In this document: positions 1 to 7,458 of the stretch, in pieces
Numbering within the stretch: the first letter of the stretch is position 1
Layout: each line of letters starts with the position of its first letter
NCBI RefSeq assembly: GCF_009695605.1
Contig: NZ_VUNQ01000036.1
Location: 1 to 36,089 of the forward strand
Direction: 5' to 3'
From: Tissierella pigra
Lineage (GTDB): Bacteria; Bacillota; Clostridia; Tissierellales; Tissierellaceae
Length of the DNA: 36,089 nt
Program-made: the position numbers and the translations under genes
The notes under the pieces: model-generated
Told to the model about the DNA's origin: nothing
Database searches by the model: none
The model's input: the letters and a program-made list of their open reading frames with translations, nothing else

Positions 1-19
1 TCCAAAGTTCTCCTTTCAT
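1..19 (-). CDS. start of a gene running off the left edge (partial)
   Basis: Reading leftwards, an ATG at 19-17 opens a frame (M-K-G-E-L-W) that leaves the window. A GGTGGTG-type ribosome binding site lies a few bases upstream. It follows the excisionase-like gene on the same strand by about 50 bases. In integrative elements the gene after xis is very often the integrase, so an integrase is a reasonable guess from position, but six codons cannot identify it. Confidence 0.3.
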
Positions 20-69
20 ATTCACACCACCTATTATTTTTTATTCTTTAGGTAGTGTTCCCTCTTTGA

Positions 70-282
70 TTAAGAACTCTGTACTTTTTGATTACCTTTT
101 ATCTGTATTTTATCATTGTCCTTTACAGTATTCCTTATATAAAAGTGCTTAACTATTCCTCCCCTCATAAGTTTCCTTGCAGTACTATCTGCAATACCAC
201 CTAACATTTCCCTAAACTGTACTAGGTCTACAACATCAGGATAGTCCTTAAACATTTCTTTATAGTAATTCTTATCTTTCAT
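70..282 (-). CDS. excisionase-like small DNA-binding protein of a mobile element
   Basis: This 70-residue protein has a core (YPDVVDLVQFREMLGG, then STARKLMRGGIVKHFYIRNT) of the helix-turn-helix excisionase type found in clostridial integrative elements and prophages. Such proteins bind next to attachment sites and steer integrase towards excision. Residues 15-48 hold the winged-helix-like part. After IRNT the usual hydrophobic IPK-type ending is not recognisable. A different frame downstream (ending FLIKEGTLPKE, stopping near position 47) looks more protein-like, so the 3' end may be frameshifted. It lies about 275 bases from the tRNA-Leu scar and just upstream of a gene leaving the window, which fits an xis-int arrangement. 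Function is inferred from pattern and context. Confidence 0.55.
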   Translation of the reverse strand: MKDKNYYKEMFKDYPDVVDLVQFREMLGGIADSTARKLMRGGIVKHFYIRNTVKDNDKIQIKGNQKVQSS

Positions 283-557
283 TTCTAAGTCAGCCCCCTA
301 AATTAACCTTGTCAGTAGTAGACGCTGGCTATGTAAATTCCATTTATATCTAATAGGAAGGGAAATCCCTCCATATCCTTCCTAATATCCCTCTAAAAGT
401 ACTTTTTCTTGCCAAATCATATATTTTTAATTAGCCCAATGATGGCAGTAAGAACACCCCACTCGCCCCTATAAACCCTGTATTTTATGCGTATTTTAAG
501 GCTTCTAAGTTCCAGTCTGTTCCACTACATTCCAAAGGCTTCCAAACAACTTCAAAG
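283..557. other. non-coding end of the mobile element with phased TTCCA repeats
   Basis: There is no convincing gene here. A short minus-strand frame (about 20 codons, 312-374, starting MEGFPFLLD) is open but too small to call. At the right end, TTCCA occurs at 510-514, 520-524, 530-534 and 540-544, followed by CTTCA at 550-554. These five copies are spaced exactly 10 bases apart and abut the tRNA fragment. Their regular helical phasing beside an attachment site suggests binding sites for the element's integrase or excisionase. Confidence 0.5.
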
Positions 558-610
558 ACTCAAAATCCACCGGTGGCAACACCGTGCCGGTTCGAATCCG
601 GCCACCGGCA
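558..610 (+). other. 3' fragment of tRNA-Leu(CAA): attachment-site scar of an integrated element
   Basis: The sequence matches the 3' part of a class II (long variable arm) tRNA. It has an anticodon loop CTCAAAA at 559-565 (anticodon CAA), a variable arm (CGGTG, GCAA, CACCG), a T-arm GCCGG-TTCGAAT-CCGGC and the acceptor 3' strand CACCGGC plus discriminator A. CCA is not encoded. No 5' half precedes it: the upstream bases are the phased repeats and the anticodon stem does not close. Elements that insert into tRNA 3' ends restore the gene at one end and leave such a fragment at the other, so the intact tRNA should lie to the left, outside the window. Confidence 0.8.
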
Positions 611-648
611 TTAGTTCTTCTCGCACAAACAGTAGAATATAAAAGAAA

Positions 649-676
649 AGATAGGAATTAAATCCTATCTTTTTTT
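649..676 (+). terminator. intrinsic terminator behind the tRNA-Leu fragment
   Basis: A perfect 8-bp stem AGATAGGA / TCCTATCT (649-656, 663-670) with a six-base loop is followed by a T-run. It is the original terminator of the tRNA-Leu gene that the element split from its 5' half. Confidence 0.8.
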
Positions 677-711
677 GTTTTTATAAACTTCTAACAATCA
701 AAACACTTGCA

Positions 712-1715
712 ATTTACATTCTAATATAGTTCTATTAAATAAGTCAATGGCTAAAAAATCCTCTCGTCTATTCAAGATTTACATTCTAATATAGTTCTAT
801 TAAATTTATTAGAGGAATATTTTAGAAGACACTCATTGAATATTTACATTCTAATATAGTTCTATTAAATTGAATGAACATATTCTATAACCTCAGTTAG
901 TATTGAATTTACATTCTAATATAGTTCTATTAAATTGTTATTAAATACGTCCATACAGGATATATCTTCTATATTTACATTCTAATATAGTTCTATTAAA
1001 TCCAACGTCATAAGGTTCAAAGTTAGTAACTGACTCATTTACATTCTAATATAGTTCTATTAAATGAGGTAGCTTGTCCAAGGAGGTTTATTTATTCAAT
1101 ATTTACATTCTAATATAGTTCTATTAAATCCTAAAAGTAGAGAAACTTTAAAACAAGCCAAAGCGATTTACATTCTAATATAGTTCTATTAAATGAATCT
1201 AGCCCAAGTTTAATCCAGTTAAGACCCAAATTTACATTCTAATATAGTTCTATTAAATAATATCACAAGTAGTAGACGCATGGGCAAAACAAATATTTAC
1301 ATTCTAATATAGTTCTATTAAATTTAGGTAAGTTATTAAAGAGGGGTTTTAATACTGGTCAATTTACATTCTAATATAGTTCTATTAAATAGAGTTATCG
1401 ACAAATTAGTCGAAAACCCTAAAGGTATTTACATTCTAATATAGTTCTATTAAATGATACAGTATTTATAGATGAAGAAATAATCATGTGTATTTACATT
1501 CTAATATAGTTCTATTAAATTTAGCACATTCTTGTTTTCTATGCAGGTTTCTCTTAATTTACATTCTAATATAGTTCTATTAAATATAGTTAACGTTGTC
1601 TATGTTGGTATTTTCTGTTGTATTTACATTCTAATATAGTTCTATTAAATACTAATTTACATGATGATGTATTAATATATAACGGCATTTACATTCTAAT
1701 ATAGTTCTATTAAAT
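712..1715 (-). CRISPR. CRISPR array, 16 repeats and 15 spacers, type I-B-like repeat, no cas genes nearby
   Basis: A 29-base repeat (plus strand begins ATTTACATTC, ends CTATTAAAT) starts at 712, 777, 842, 907, 973, 1037, 1101, 1166, 1230, 1295, 1362, 1427, 1492, 1557, 1622 and 1687. All 16 copies look identical. Spacers are 35-38 bases, mostly 36. Read on the minus strand the repeat ends in GAATGTAAAT, like the 3' handle of clostridial type I-B repeats. Transcription is therefore probably leftwards, with the leader at the right end (after 1715) and the oldest spacer at 741-776. Several spacers contain fully open, protein-like frames (starting at 1130, 1259, 1324, 1391 and 1456), as expected of phage coding sequence. 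No cas gene is present in the 34 kb to the right. Direction is inferred; the array itself is directly visible. Confidence 0.97.
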
Positions 1716-2000
1716 GCGAATCTTTTGGTTGCCTGGTTTCACTAGGTTATATAGGTAGTTTTTGTCGACCTATCAATTTATTTGTAATATTATTTTATTT
1801 TACTGCTTGTTATTATATCTAAACCTATCATACACATCTATTTATAATGATTTGTCAATCTACTATAATATTTACACTATTATAGGTAGACAATATATAT
1901 TCTAAAAAAATTAAACATTTTATCATGAACTATTACAAGTACTATATATCAAATAAGTTTAAAAATAAATTAATTTGTAATCCTATAAAAATATATTGCA
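1716..2000 (-). promoter_or_regulatory. putative CRISPR leader
   Basis: This AT-rich non-coding stretch flanks the presumed young end of the array. ATAGGT/ACCTAT occurs at 1751-1756, 1768-1773, 1823-1828 and 1882-1887. The segment TTTGTCGACCTATCAA (1761-1776) is nearly the inverted copy of the one at 1879-1893, and ATAGGT with ACCTAT at 1751-1773 can form a small hairpin. Such repeats are common where Cas1-Cas2 or host factors contact a leader. On the minus strand a TTGACA lies at 1858-1853, but no well-spaced -10 accompanies it. Confidence 0.5.
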
Positions 2001-2027
2001 AAAGAAATTTGCTATAAATTGTGCTTA

Positions 2028-2489
2028 TTATCCCCAATTTTCTATTGTTGTGTTTATACATTTAAATCCGTTATTCAAATATAGCTGAATAGCTTCTTTA
2101 TTCAAGTCTGCAACAAATAAAATAATTTCATCAGTTCCTGTTTCCTGTAGATGATTAATAGCAAAAAATAAAAGTTTCTTTCCATATCCTTTATTTTGAT
2201 ATTTAGGATTAACAAACAAATGATCTATTATATTCTCATGTGTTTCAACAGAACCTACCATTTCTTGATCTATAAACATAATAAAAACATTATGTCTCTT
2301 TTCGTTCATTTCCTCTTGTGTGTAAAATGAATCTGGGTTTAAGTTTGTAGCTATTCTTAAATTCCGAAAGCAGTCACAACTAATTCTTCGATAATCATTA
2401 TAATATTCATTACTATAATTAACTACATCTATGTCTGAATTCACTTTTCCACCATAATATTTCATTTTATGTACAATAACTTCAGTCAT
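2028..2489 (-). CDS. GNAT-family N-acetyltransferase
   Basis: The 153-residue protein has the acetyl-CoA-binding motif A (NPKYQNKGYGKKLL, about residues 95-108) preceded by the strand around DHLFV. After the helix come a second strand (DEIILFVAD) and the closing NKEAIQLYLNNGFK of motif B. This is a complete single-domain GNAT fold that would transfer an acetyl group to an amine. The substrate cannot be told from sequence. The start ATG has a strong AGGAGG seven bases upstream. It stands alone between the CRISPR leader and the prophage remnant. Confidence 0.85.
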   Translation of the reverse strand: MTEVIVHKMKYYGGKVNSDIDVVNYSNEYYNDYRRISCDCFRNLRIATNLNPDSFYTQEEMNEKRHNVFIMFIDQEMVGSVETHENIIDHLFVNPKYQNKGYGKKLLFFAINHLQETGTDEIILFVADLNKEAIQLYLNNGFKCINTTIENWG

Positions 2490-2567
2490 TTTTGCCTCCT
2501 AAACTATGTAATGTATGTTTATTTTACCATTACCTATTTGTTTAATTACAAATTATCTATATTCTAA

Positions 2568-3087
2568 TTATAGCATGGATTTCAATGAAGTGTATATATC
2601 AAAAGAATATTGCTTATTTATAAAAATTCTAATAAATCTTTCTAATGAAATAGATTCCTTAGGATTATTTCCATCAGTTAGACCTAAATCCATTTCCTAC
2701 TCCATAGTATCTACTGCCCATGAGCTACAATCTAGCTCTTTAATTTTATTAATATGTTTCACTCCTAAGTAATTCAATATTCTCTTAGATGCTTGCTAAG
2801 TCTAATTCATCTTGCTTCTTTCTCAATATTTTAGAATCTTCTACATTAGTAATGAAAGCTAATTCTACTAAATCACTAGGCATATTACTTTGTCTTAATA
2901 CTGCAAAATTGGCTGCTTTTATTCCTCTATCTTCTGTAGTCCTTGAATATATTACTTCTATGTTATGCCTTTTTAGTATTTCTCCTACTTTTAATGTTAC
3001 TGATAATGCTATATCTTTTTCTCTTAATCCATTACCTAATGCCCCTGGATTTTTACCGCCATGACCTGCATCTAAAAATACATTCAT
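2568..3087 (-). pseudogene. broken prophage N-acetylmuramoyl-L-alanine amidase (endolysin)
   Basis: The first 52 residues (FLDAGHGGKNPGALGNGLRE, then YSRTTED) and the later part (ANFAVLR, PSDLVELAFITN, KQDELD) match the Amidase_3 enzyme encoded intact at 15511-16281. About 70 residues between them are missing in frame, including the region carrying the SVHCNS zinc-ligand motif. Past codon 100 the reading frame shifts; the continuation (ILNYLGVKHINKIKELD, then WAVDTME, a TAG, then DLGLTDGNNPKESISLER) reaches a stop at 2568. That tail resembles the C-terminal helical module of clostridial phage amidases. One deletion, one frameshift and one nonsense codon mean it cannot make active enzyme. It follows the holin relic, in the usual lysis-cassette order. 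Confidence 0.85.
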
Positions 3088-3094
3088 TATTCTT

Positions 3095-3493
3095 TCACCT
3101 CTTTTTTATTTCCTTCCTTAATTGTATAAGTGCATATTTGAATTTTTCAGGAATAGGTATTCCCATTCTCCCTGCATTTTTTAATATGGATATTCTTTCT
3201 AATCCCCATAGAAAATATAACCATACTTCTTATAGTACCTTGAGTATTAAATACATTATCTAGGTTCACTGCTACTACTATGAGTATAGTTGCTTTTTTA
3301 AGTATTACTCTAAATGCTACCTCTGACGATAATTCTTTTTCCTTAAATCCACATATAACTCCTAGAACATAATCTAAGACCATAAATAAAAATAATGTTC
3401 TAAGAGCCATATCCCAACCTCCCAAAGATAATTTACTAGTGTGCCTAGTAATGCTATAATTCCTGATACTATTTTATCTGATTTCAATATCAT
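3095..3493 (-). pseudogene. broken phage holin (toxin secretion/phage lysis holin family)
   Basis: Three pieces in three frames rebuild a class holin. The first is MILKSDKIVSGIIALLGT...NYLW from an ATG at 3493. The second is GGWDMALRTLFLFMVLDYVL through ELSSEVAFRVILKKATILIV to RSMVI (3425 to about 3225). The third is LERISILKNAGRMGIPIPEK, ending at a TGA at 3097-3095. The hydrophobic segments and the ILKNAGRMGIPIPEK ending are typical of phage_holin_4-type proteins. Two frameshifts separate the pieces. The rebuilt stop lies eight bases before the amidase start, so the two formed a lysis cassette. Confidence 0.8.
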
Positions 3494-3540
3494 CCCTACA
3501 AAATCTGTATTAAAAAAGAACCTACATTAAGTAAGTTCTC

Positions 3541-3909
3541 TTAATCACCTTCCAGTATATCCTCTATTATTTTTATTTCCTTTTCATTTAAGTAGATTGT
3601 GGGGATATTTTTGACAGAGTTAAGCATCTTCTCAATGAATAAAACCATTAATGTACATATAAAAACTATAATAAATACCACTATAAACATTTCTATATTA
3701 TTTGTAATTTTAACATTACTTATTTTTCTAATTAATTCTTTGTTACCATTTTTACTTATTTCAATATTAATTTTTTGATTCATATTGTTAATTATCTCAA
3801 GAACATCATTTGAAAATGTAAATACTATTGATACAATACCTCCTATGATGCTACTGTTTACAATATCCATTCTAAGAAAATTGTTTTTAAGTTCGAATAT
3901 ACATCTCAA
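3541..3909 (-). CDS. hypothetical membrane protein in the prophage remnant
   Basis: I do not recognise the family. The 122-residue product has two hydrophobic segments, about residues 18-35 (SSIIGGIVSIVFTF) and 73-94 (MFIVVFIIVFICTLMVLFI), with a polar middle part and a charged C-terminus. The frame opens with a TTG at 3909-3907 that overlaps the TGA of the upstream frameshifted gene (TTGA), suggesting translational coupling. An internal ATG at codon 14 is the alternative. It lies just upstream of the holin relic, where small membrane proteins of lysis modules are common. It may be the only intact gene in this block or simply not yet visibly broken. Confidence 0.45.
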   Translation of the reverse strand: MRCIFELKNNFLRMDIVNSSIIGGIVSIVFTFSNDVLEIINNMNQKINIEISKNGNKELIRKISNVKITNNIEMFIVVFIIVFICTLMVLFIEKMLNSVKNIPTIYLNEKEIKIIEDILEGD

Positions 3910-4081
3910 TAAAGTTTCATCTCTATACTCTCCACCAGTGCTTTTCTTATAATATTGTATAGTTTCTTTTTTATCTCATCAAGACACCATATACCGTGAG
4001 CATTAGTATGTCTTACTCTTATTTCTTTAACATATTCTTCTATCTTTCTTTTAACAAAAATATATATATCTTATTTTCCAT
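3906..4081 (-). pseudogene. frameshifted small prophage gene
   Basis: An ATG at 4081-4079 with AGGAG upstream starts MENKIYIF and then hits an early TAG. One frame over, an open stretch continues (VKRKIEEYVKEIRVRHTNAH, then WCLDEIKKKLYNIIRKALVE) to a TGA at 3908-3906. A single indel in the T-run near 4060 rejoins the two into about 58 residues. The family is unknown. It precedes the membrane protein gene and its stop overlaps that gene's start. Confidence 0.55.
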
Positions 4082-4197
4082 AATATTTCTCCTATATATT
4101 TTACATAGGTTATATCATAAATACTAAATAATCACAATCCTGGAAAGAACAATAAAGAAAGACTATTGCCTAGTCTATTGCCCTTTTGATCATTTAG

Positions 4198-4368
4198 TTA
4201 TATAAATCTTAAATTCCTTCTGTATTCATTAATATATAATCTTCTACCGCTTGACCGATACTCAATGTTAGTTACATCATCTAATTGATACACTTCATTC
4301 GTCTTAGGATTAATACCTTCGTTTATTATTCTTTCTGCTACTATTCTAACTACTACTTGATTTATCAT
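4198..4368 (-). CDS. small phage tail-module protein
   Basis: The product starts MINQVVVRIVAERIINEGIN and continues PKTNEVYQLDDVTNIEYR. This pattern (helical start, INPKTxExxxLDDVxxxEYR) is seen in short conserved proteins encoded between tail genes and the holin of clostridial prophages. The frame is open from an ATG at 4392, but GGGGA sits eight bases before the ATG at 4368-4366, so the later start (57 residues) is preferred. The last 15 residues (SSGRRLYINEYRRNLRFI) do not resemble the usual ending and may be out of frame. Its molecular function is unknown. Confidence 0.5.
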   Translation of the reverse strand: MINQVVVRIVAERIINEGINPKTNEVYQLDDVTNIEYRSSGRRLYINEYRRNLRFI

Positions 4369-4395
4369 TATAAAATCCCCATACTTTTTCATCTT

Positions 4396-4593
4396 CTAAT
4401 AATATTTGATTTTCAATTCTTTTATTATTTCTTCTTGAATTTTTTCTCTTTGCATTCCTCCGAATTAACATAAAATTTCTCCATCTTGATTGAATATTAT
4501 TCTATTTCCTGCTTTCAAATCAAAACCCCACTGTTAAATTGAATTATCATCTTTATCTTTAACTATTTGTTTTGTATTATAAGTCACTATTTC
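4396..4593 (-). pseudogene. remnant of a phage tail protein
   Basis: A decayed frame reads EIVTYNTKQIVKDKDDNSI, a TAA, then QWGFDLKAGNRIIFNQDGEI to a second stop at 4465. After a frameshift GGMQREKIQEEIIKELKI follows, ending at 4396. DLKAGxRIIFxxxGEIL followed by a GGMQR helix looks like the end of a small clostridial phage tail protein. At least one nonsense codon and one frameshift are present. It lies upstream of the other remnant genes, in correct phage order (tail, then lysis). Confidence 0.5.
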
Positions 4594-4599
4594 AAAACC

Positions 4600-4835
4600 T
4601 TATAACTTTAAGACCTAGTGATTTATTAATTTCGATAGTAACCACGGGATTTTAAATTGTCATATAATGAAGTTTCCCACTTGTGCACAATCTTATCACA
4701 TTTTTGCCACTTAACCATTGTTTCAAAGATAGAGATCTCTATATTATTCATCAATCTATTGGAGAAATTTATTATCAGAGTAAATCACCAATTTATGCAT
4801 CAAACATTCAGTTTAGAATGTCCTACGTATTATCC
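4600..4835. other. non-coding stretch between prophage remnant and S41 lipoprotein gene
   Basis: I see no convincing gene, RNA or terminator. The base composition is slightly less AT-rich than in the remnant to its left, and weak open frames on both strands have no ribosome binding sites. This is probably where the prophage remnant meets older chromosome. Confidence 0.4.
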
Positions 4836-6236
4836 TCAAAAGCTACCTTCTTCTATTAACTGTAAAACAGTCTCTAGTGCATCCATACCAAGGTTGTTAA
4901 AATGATGAGGGGTGGTCGGGAATTCATTTAAGGCATTACCATAATTATCAGTTAAATAGTCTATATCCCACCTTAATATAATCCCAGTATTAGGCAAGGT
5001 AAAATGGGCTCCATTTATAGCATATGCACCACCGACCTGTTCTCCCACAAGGGTAGCAAATCCCATTTCTTTTGCATGGTGAGCAAACAGTGCTGATGCA
5101 GAGTAGTTATTTTCATTTGTCAAAAGCCATACCTTTCCTTTAAAAGGCTGACCAGAAATATTCGGAAATCCCAATTGCCGTAGATGTTGCAATTCAATAT
5201 TGCCAATACCGGCATTAAACTTAACACCATAATCTAAATCTTGTAAATCATCTTCACTAATATATGGTAGGTTGTTTGATTCCATAATCTCGTTTACACT
5301 AAGCAAATCATCGGTTTCAGGCATATAACGTGAATACTGTGATTCAATTTCAAGATAGTCTTTCGCTAAAGATTTCCCAAGCTTGCTTCCTCGGAAAAAA
5401 GCATACAAGGGCATATCAGGCATATTTTCCCTATACGCCAAAAGGGGTTTCATAATAATCATTCTCCAAAAATCCGTTGATCCTCCATAATTGTCTCTGA
5501 TGTCAATAATTAAATGCTCATATTCATTTATATCACGATAAAATGTTTTCAAGGTAGTAGAAACAGCACTAGGGTCGAAATTGCTAAAGCTTGATATCTT
5601 TAAATAAGCTACCCTGTCTTCTTCAATAATTTCTGTTTCAACTATGTTATGAGATGGAACTGTAACTGGAAGCACATCCCGAAAAACAAATTGAAAAAGT
5701 GCTTCTTGATCTTCAAAAATAGTATTATAAAAGTCTTCCTGTTCTTGGTAAAATTTTTGTGACACATGATTAGTAAAAACATTGTAATTATTAGGTGTAT
5801 ACAGAAAACTAAAACGATTTGAAAAAGCTGGTTGATACATATTATATCTACTAAAATCCAGTACAAAGGTATGGGCAAACCGCATGAAATGTGAAAAAAA
5901 TTCATGGTATATAATGCTCCAAAAAATATGTTCATCCAAGTCAGGCATATCCTCCAAGGAAATACCTAATTTATTTGCAGTAGTTTCAAGGGAATAAGGA
6001 TAATTTTCTATTATAGTTCGTGTTTCCATCCCTAGGGCTCTTATATCCACACCTAATTTTCTTTCTACAACTCCAAAATACGGAAAGGTGTCTTCCATTG
6101 TTTGCATCATGTAATCAAAATCATTTAATAAGTCTTCTGTTGTTAGCTTTTCATCGGAATTTTCACATGCGGTAAAAATCAACATTAACATTAATATTAT
6201 AGCTATCACTGTAACTTGACGAATCAATTTTTTCAT
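4836..6236 (-). CDS. S41-family (tail-specific protease-like) lipoprotein
   Basis: The 466-residue protein has a lipoprotein signal peptide (hydrophobic residues 8-22, lipobox FTAC, lipidated Cys24), so it should sit on the outer face of the membrane. The S41 core runs from about residue 205: strand VAYLKISSFSNF, the DIRDNYGG motif (245-252), and the nucleophile region NENNYSASALF with Ser379, followed by LVGEQVGG. The Lys that forms the Ser-Lys dyad in CtpA-type enzymes is absent at the expected place (GEQVGG rather than GExTxGK). It therefore resembles the S41 members related to tricorn or the retinoid-binding protein, and no PDZ domain is visible. The gene is visibly less AT-rich than its surroundings, a hint of transfer. 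The substrate is unknown. Confidence 0.8.
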   Translation of the reverse strand: MKKLIRQVTVIAIILMLMLIFTACENSDEKLTTEDLLNDFDYMMQTMEDTFPYFGVVERKLGVDIRALGMETRTIIENYPYSLETTANKLGISLEDMPDLDEHIFWSIIYHEFFSHFMRFAHTFVLDFSRYNMYQPAFSNRFSFLYTPNNYNVFTNHVSQKFYQEQEDFYNTIFEDQEALFQFVFRDVLPVTVPSHNIVETEIIEEDRVAYLKISSFSNFDPSAVSTTLKTFYRDINEYEHLIIDIRDNYGGSTDFWRMIIMKPLLAYRENMPDMPLYAFFRGSKLGKSLAKDYLEIESQYSRYMPETDDLLSVNEIMESNNLPYISEDDLQDLDYGVKFNAGIGNIELQHLRQLGFPNISGQPFKGKVWLLTNENNYSASALFAHHAKEMGFATLVGEQVGGAYAINGAHFTLPNTGIILRWDIDYLTDNYGNALNEFPTTPHHFNNLGMDALETVLQLIEEGSF

Positions 6237-6363
6237 TACCTTAACACCTCGCTATGTATAAAACTATATTCTACGCATTATACATGACATTTATCTCATG
6301 ATTTTGTTTTTAAATCCAATCCAATAAGTGCGGAGTTACAATAATATAATATAGTATATTATA

Positions 6364-6672
6364 TTAATTTCGCATAAAACTTTTTATAAAATTATATAAT
6401 CCATATGGAACATATGCTATCCCCATAAGAGAACCAAAAAATCCAACTTTAAAAATAATCATTAATAATCCCGATATTTCAAGATTTTTTATAATATATT
6501 CAATAACCGTTAAAGTAATAGTAAATAATATTCCTTTTAATATCATAATTACACTTTGTTTTGTAGTATAAGTACATTCCATTCTTCTTACTACCTTTTC
6601 ATACTCCTCATCTCGTAAGTTTTTATATTCAAATTGCCTAATTAGATGATCTGGAATAATCCACAAACGCAA
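6364..6672 (-). CDS. small hypothetical membrane protein
   Basis: The product has 102 residues. A charged N-terminal third (residues 1-40, rich in Arg and Glu) is followed by two hydrophobic segments, about 42-60 (IMILKGILFTITLTVIEYI) and 68-92 (GLLMIIFKVGFFGSLMGIAY). The TTG start at 6672-6670 is supported by AGGGGG seven bases upstream. The stop codon of a broken upstream gene (6691-6689) lies just before that ribosome binding site, so the two were probably one operon. The family is not recognised. Confidence 0.6.
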   Translation of the reverse strand: MRLWIIPDHLIRQFEYKNLRDEEYEKVVRRMECTYTTKQSVIMILKGILFTITLTVIEYIIKNLEISGLLMIIFKVGFFGSLMGIAYVPYGLYNFIKSFMRN

Positions 6673-6688
6673 TCAAATACCCCCTTTC

Positions 6689-7085
6689 TTAATTAGTACA
6701 CTCTCGAAAAATCTTAGACAACGGAGACGATTCTTTTTTAGCATTATAAAAAAATTGGCTATAGAAATTTTTAGCTAATTTAAAATTTTTCTCATCATAT
6801 AGAAAATAGAGCAAATTAATGTCAGATTTCCTTTTGATTTAAATATATTTTTTCCATTGGAAAAAATAACCAAATACTGTATGTATCTTGCAATCCATAC
6901 TTAACCAAATTCAGCCGAATATTTCTATAGTCTCCAATCAAAGTAGTTATCAAATTCGCAAATATTTTAAATTTCAAAACTTATCATATTCATTTACAAG
7001 AATAGTAGCTCATTGGTAATTTACTCCAAAGACTTCCACATTCATACAATCCCTCGTAACTATAAATTTTTATCTCATTTTAGAA
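6689..7085 (-). pseudogene. broken gene upstream of the small membrane protein
   Basis: One frame reads YSYEGLYECGSLWSKLPMSY, stops, then resumes LITTLIGDYRNIRLNLVKYG and DTYSIWLFFPMEKIYLNQK. A shift then leads into DINLLYFLYDEKNFKLAKNF and NAKKESSPLSKIFRECTN, ending at a TAA at 6691-6689. The pieces are protein-like and end exactly before the next gene's ribosome binding site, which argues for a decayed gene rather than random sequence. The family is not recognised. Confidence 0.45.
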
Positions 7086-7458
7086 TTATGAAAACCACAT
7101 AAATATTAACTTTTATCTATTGAAATAATTAATTTTCACCTATTTAAGTTATACTAGCATTGTTAATATAACTTAAATTTAAAAACAGAAGAGAAATCTA
7201 TATCAGTTTCAGCTAAATAAGTCTTTATTCTATTCTTCTAATTTTGATAAGTTTTAATTAAAATCAATTCAAGTTATTGAAATCAACAATTTTTTTCTCT
7301 TAATATTTTCACCTATCAACATAATTAAATTTCCATCTAAAAAGAACTTTTTTCAAGAATCTATACTTTATGTTTTTATATTGAAAAATATTTAATATAT
7401 ATCAGTTTTTAGACTTAAAATAAATATTTATTTAAGATAAATAATCTCAAAACCCAAA
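7086..7458. other. very AT-rich non-coding stretch
   Basis: The sequence is close to 80 percent A+T with stop codons throughout all frames. I see no gene, hairpin of note or repeat array. It is probably degraded sequence between two pseudogenes. Confidence 0.4.

Noticed and set aside
1259-1294. Spacer 9 shares a 12-base run (AGTAGTAGACGC) with position 314-325 in the mobile element end, suggesting self-targeting.
   Set aside because: The match is in the middle of the spacer, not the seed, and a 12-base match between 15 spacers and a 36-kb window is expected about once by chance.
2943-3263. Hydrophobic plus-strand open frame across the holin/amidase relics.
   Set aside because: The minus strand carries recognisable holin and amidase sequence here; the plus frame is its shadow.
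4657-4905. 82-residue plus-strand open frame before the S41 gene.
   Set aside because: It has no ribosome binding site, has low-complexity content and runs into the antisense of the S41 coding region.
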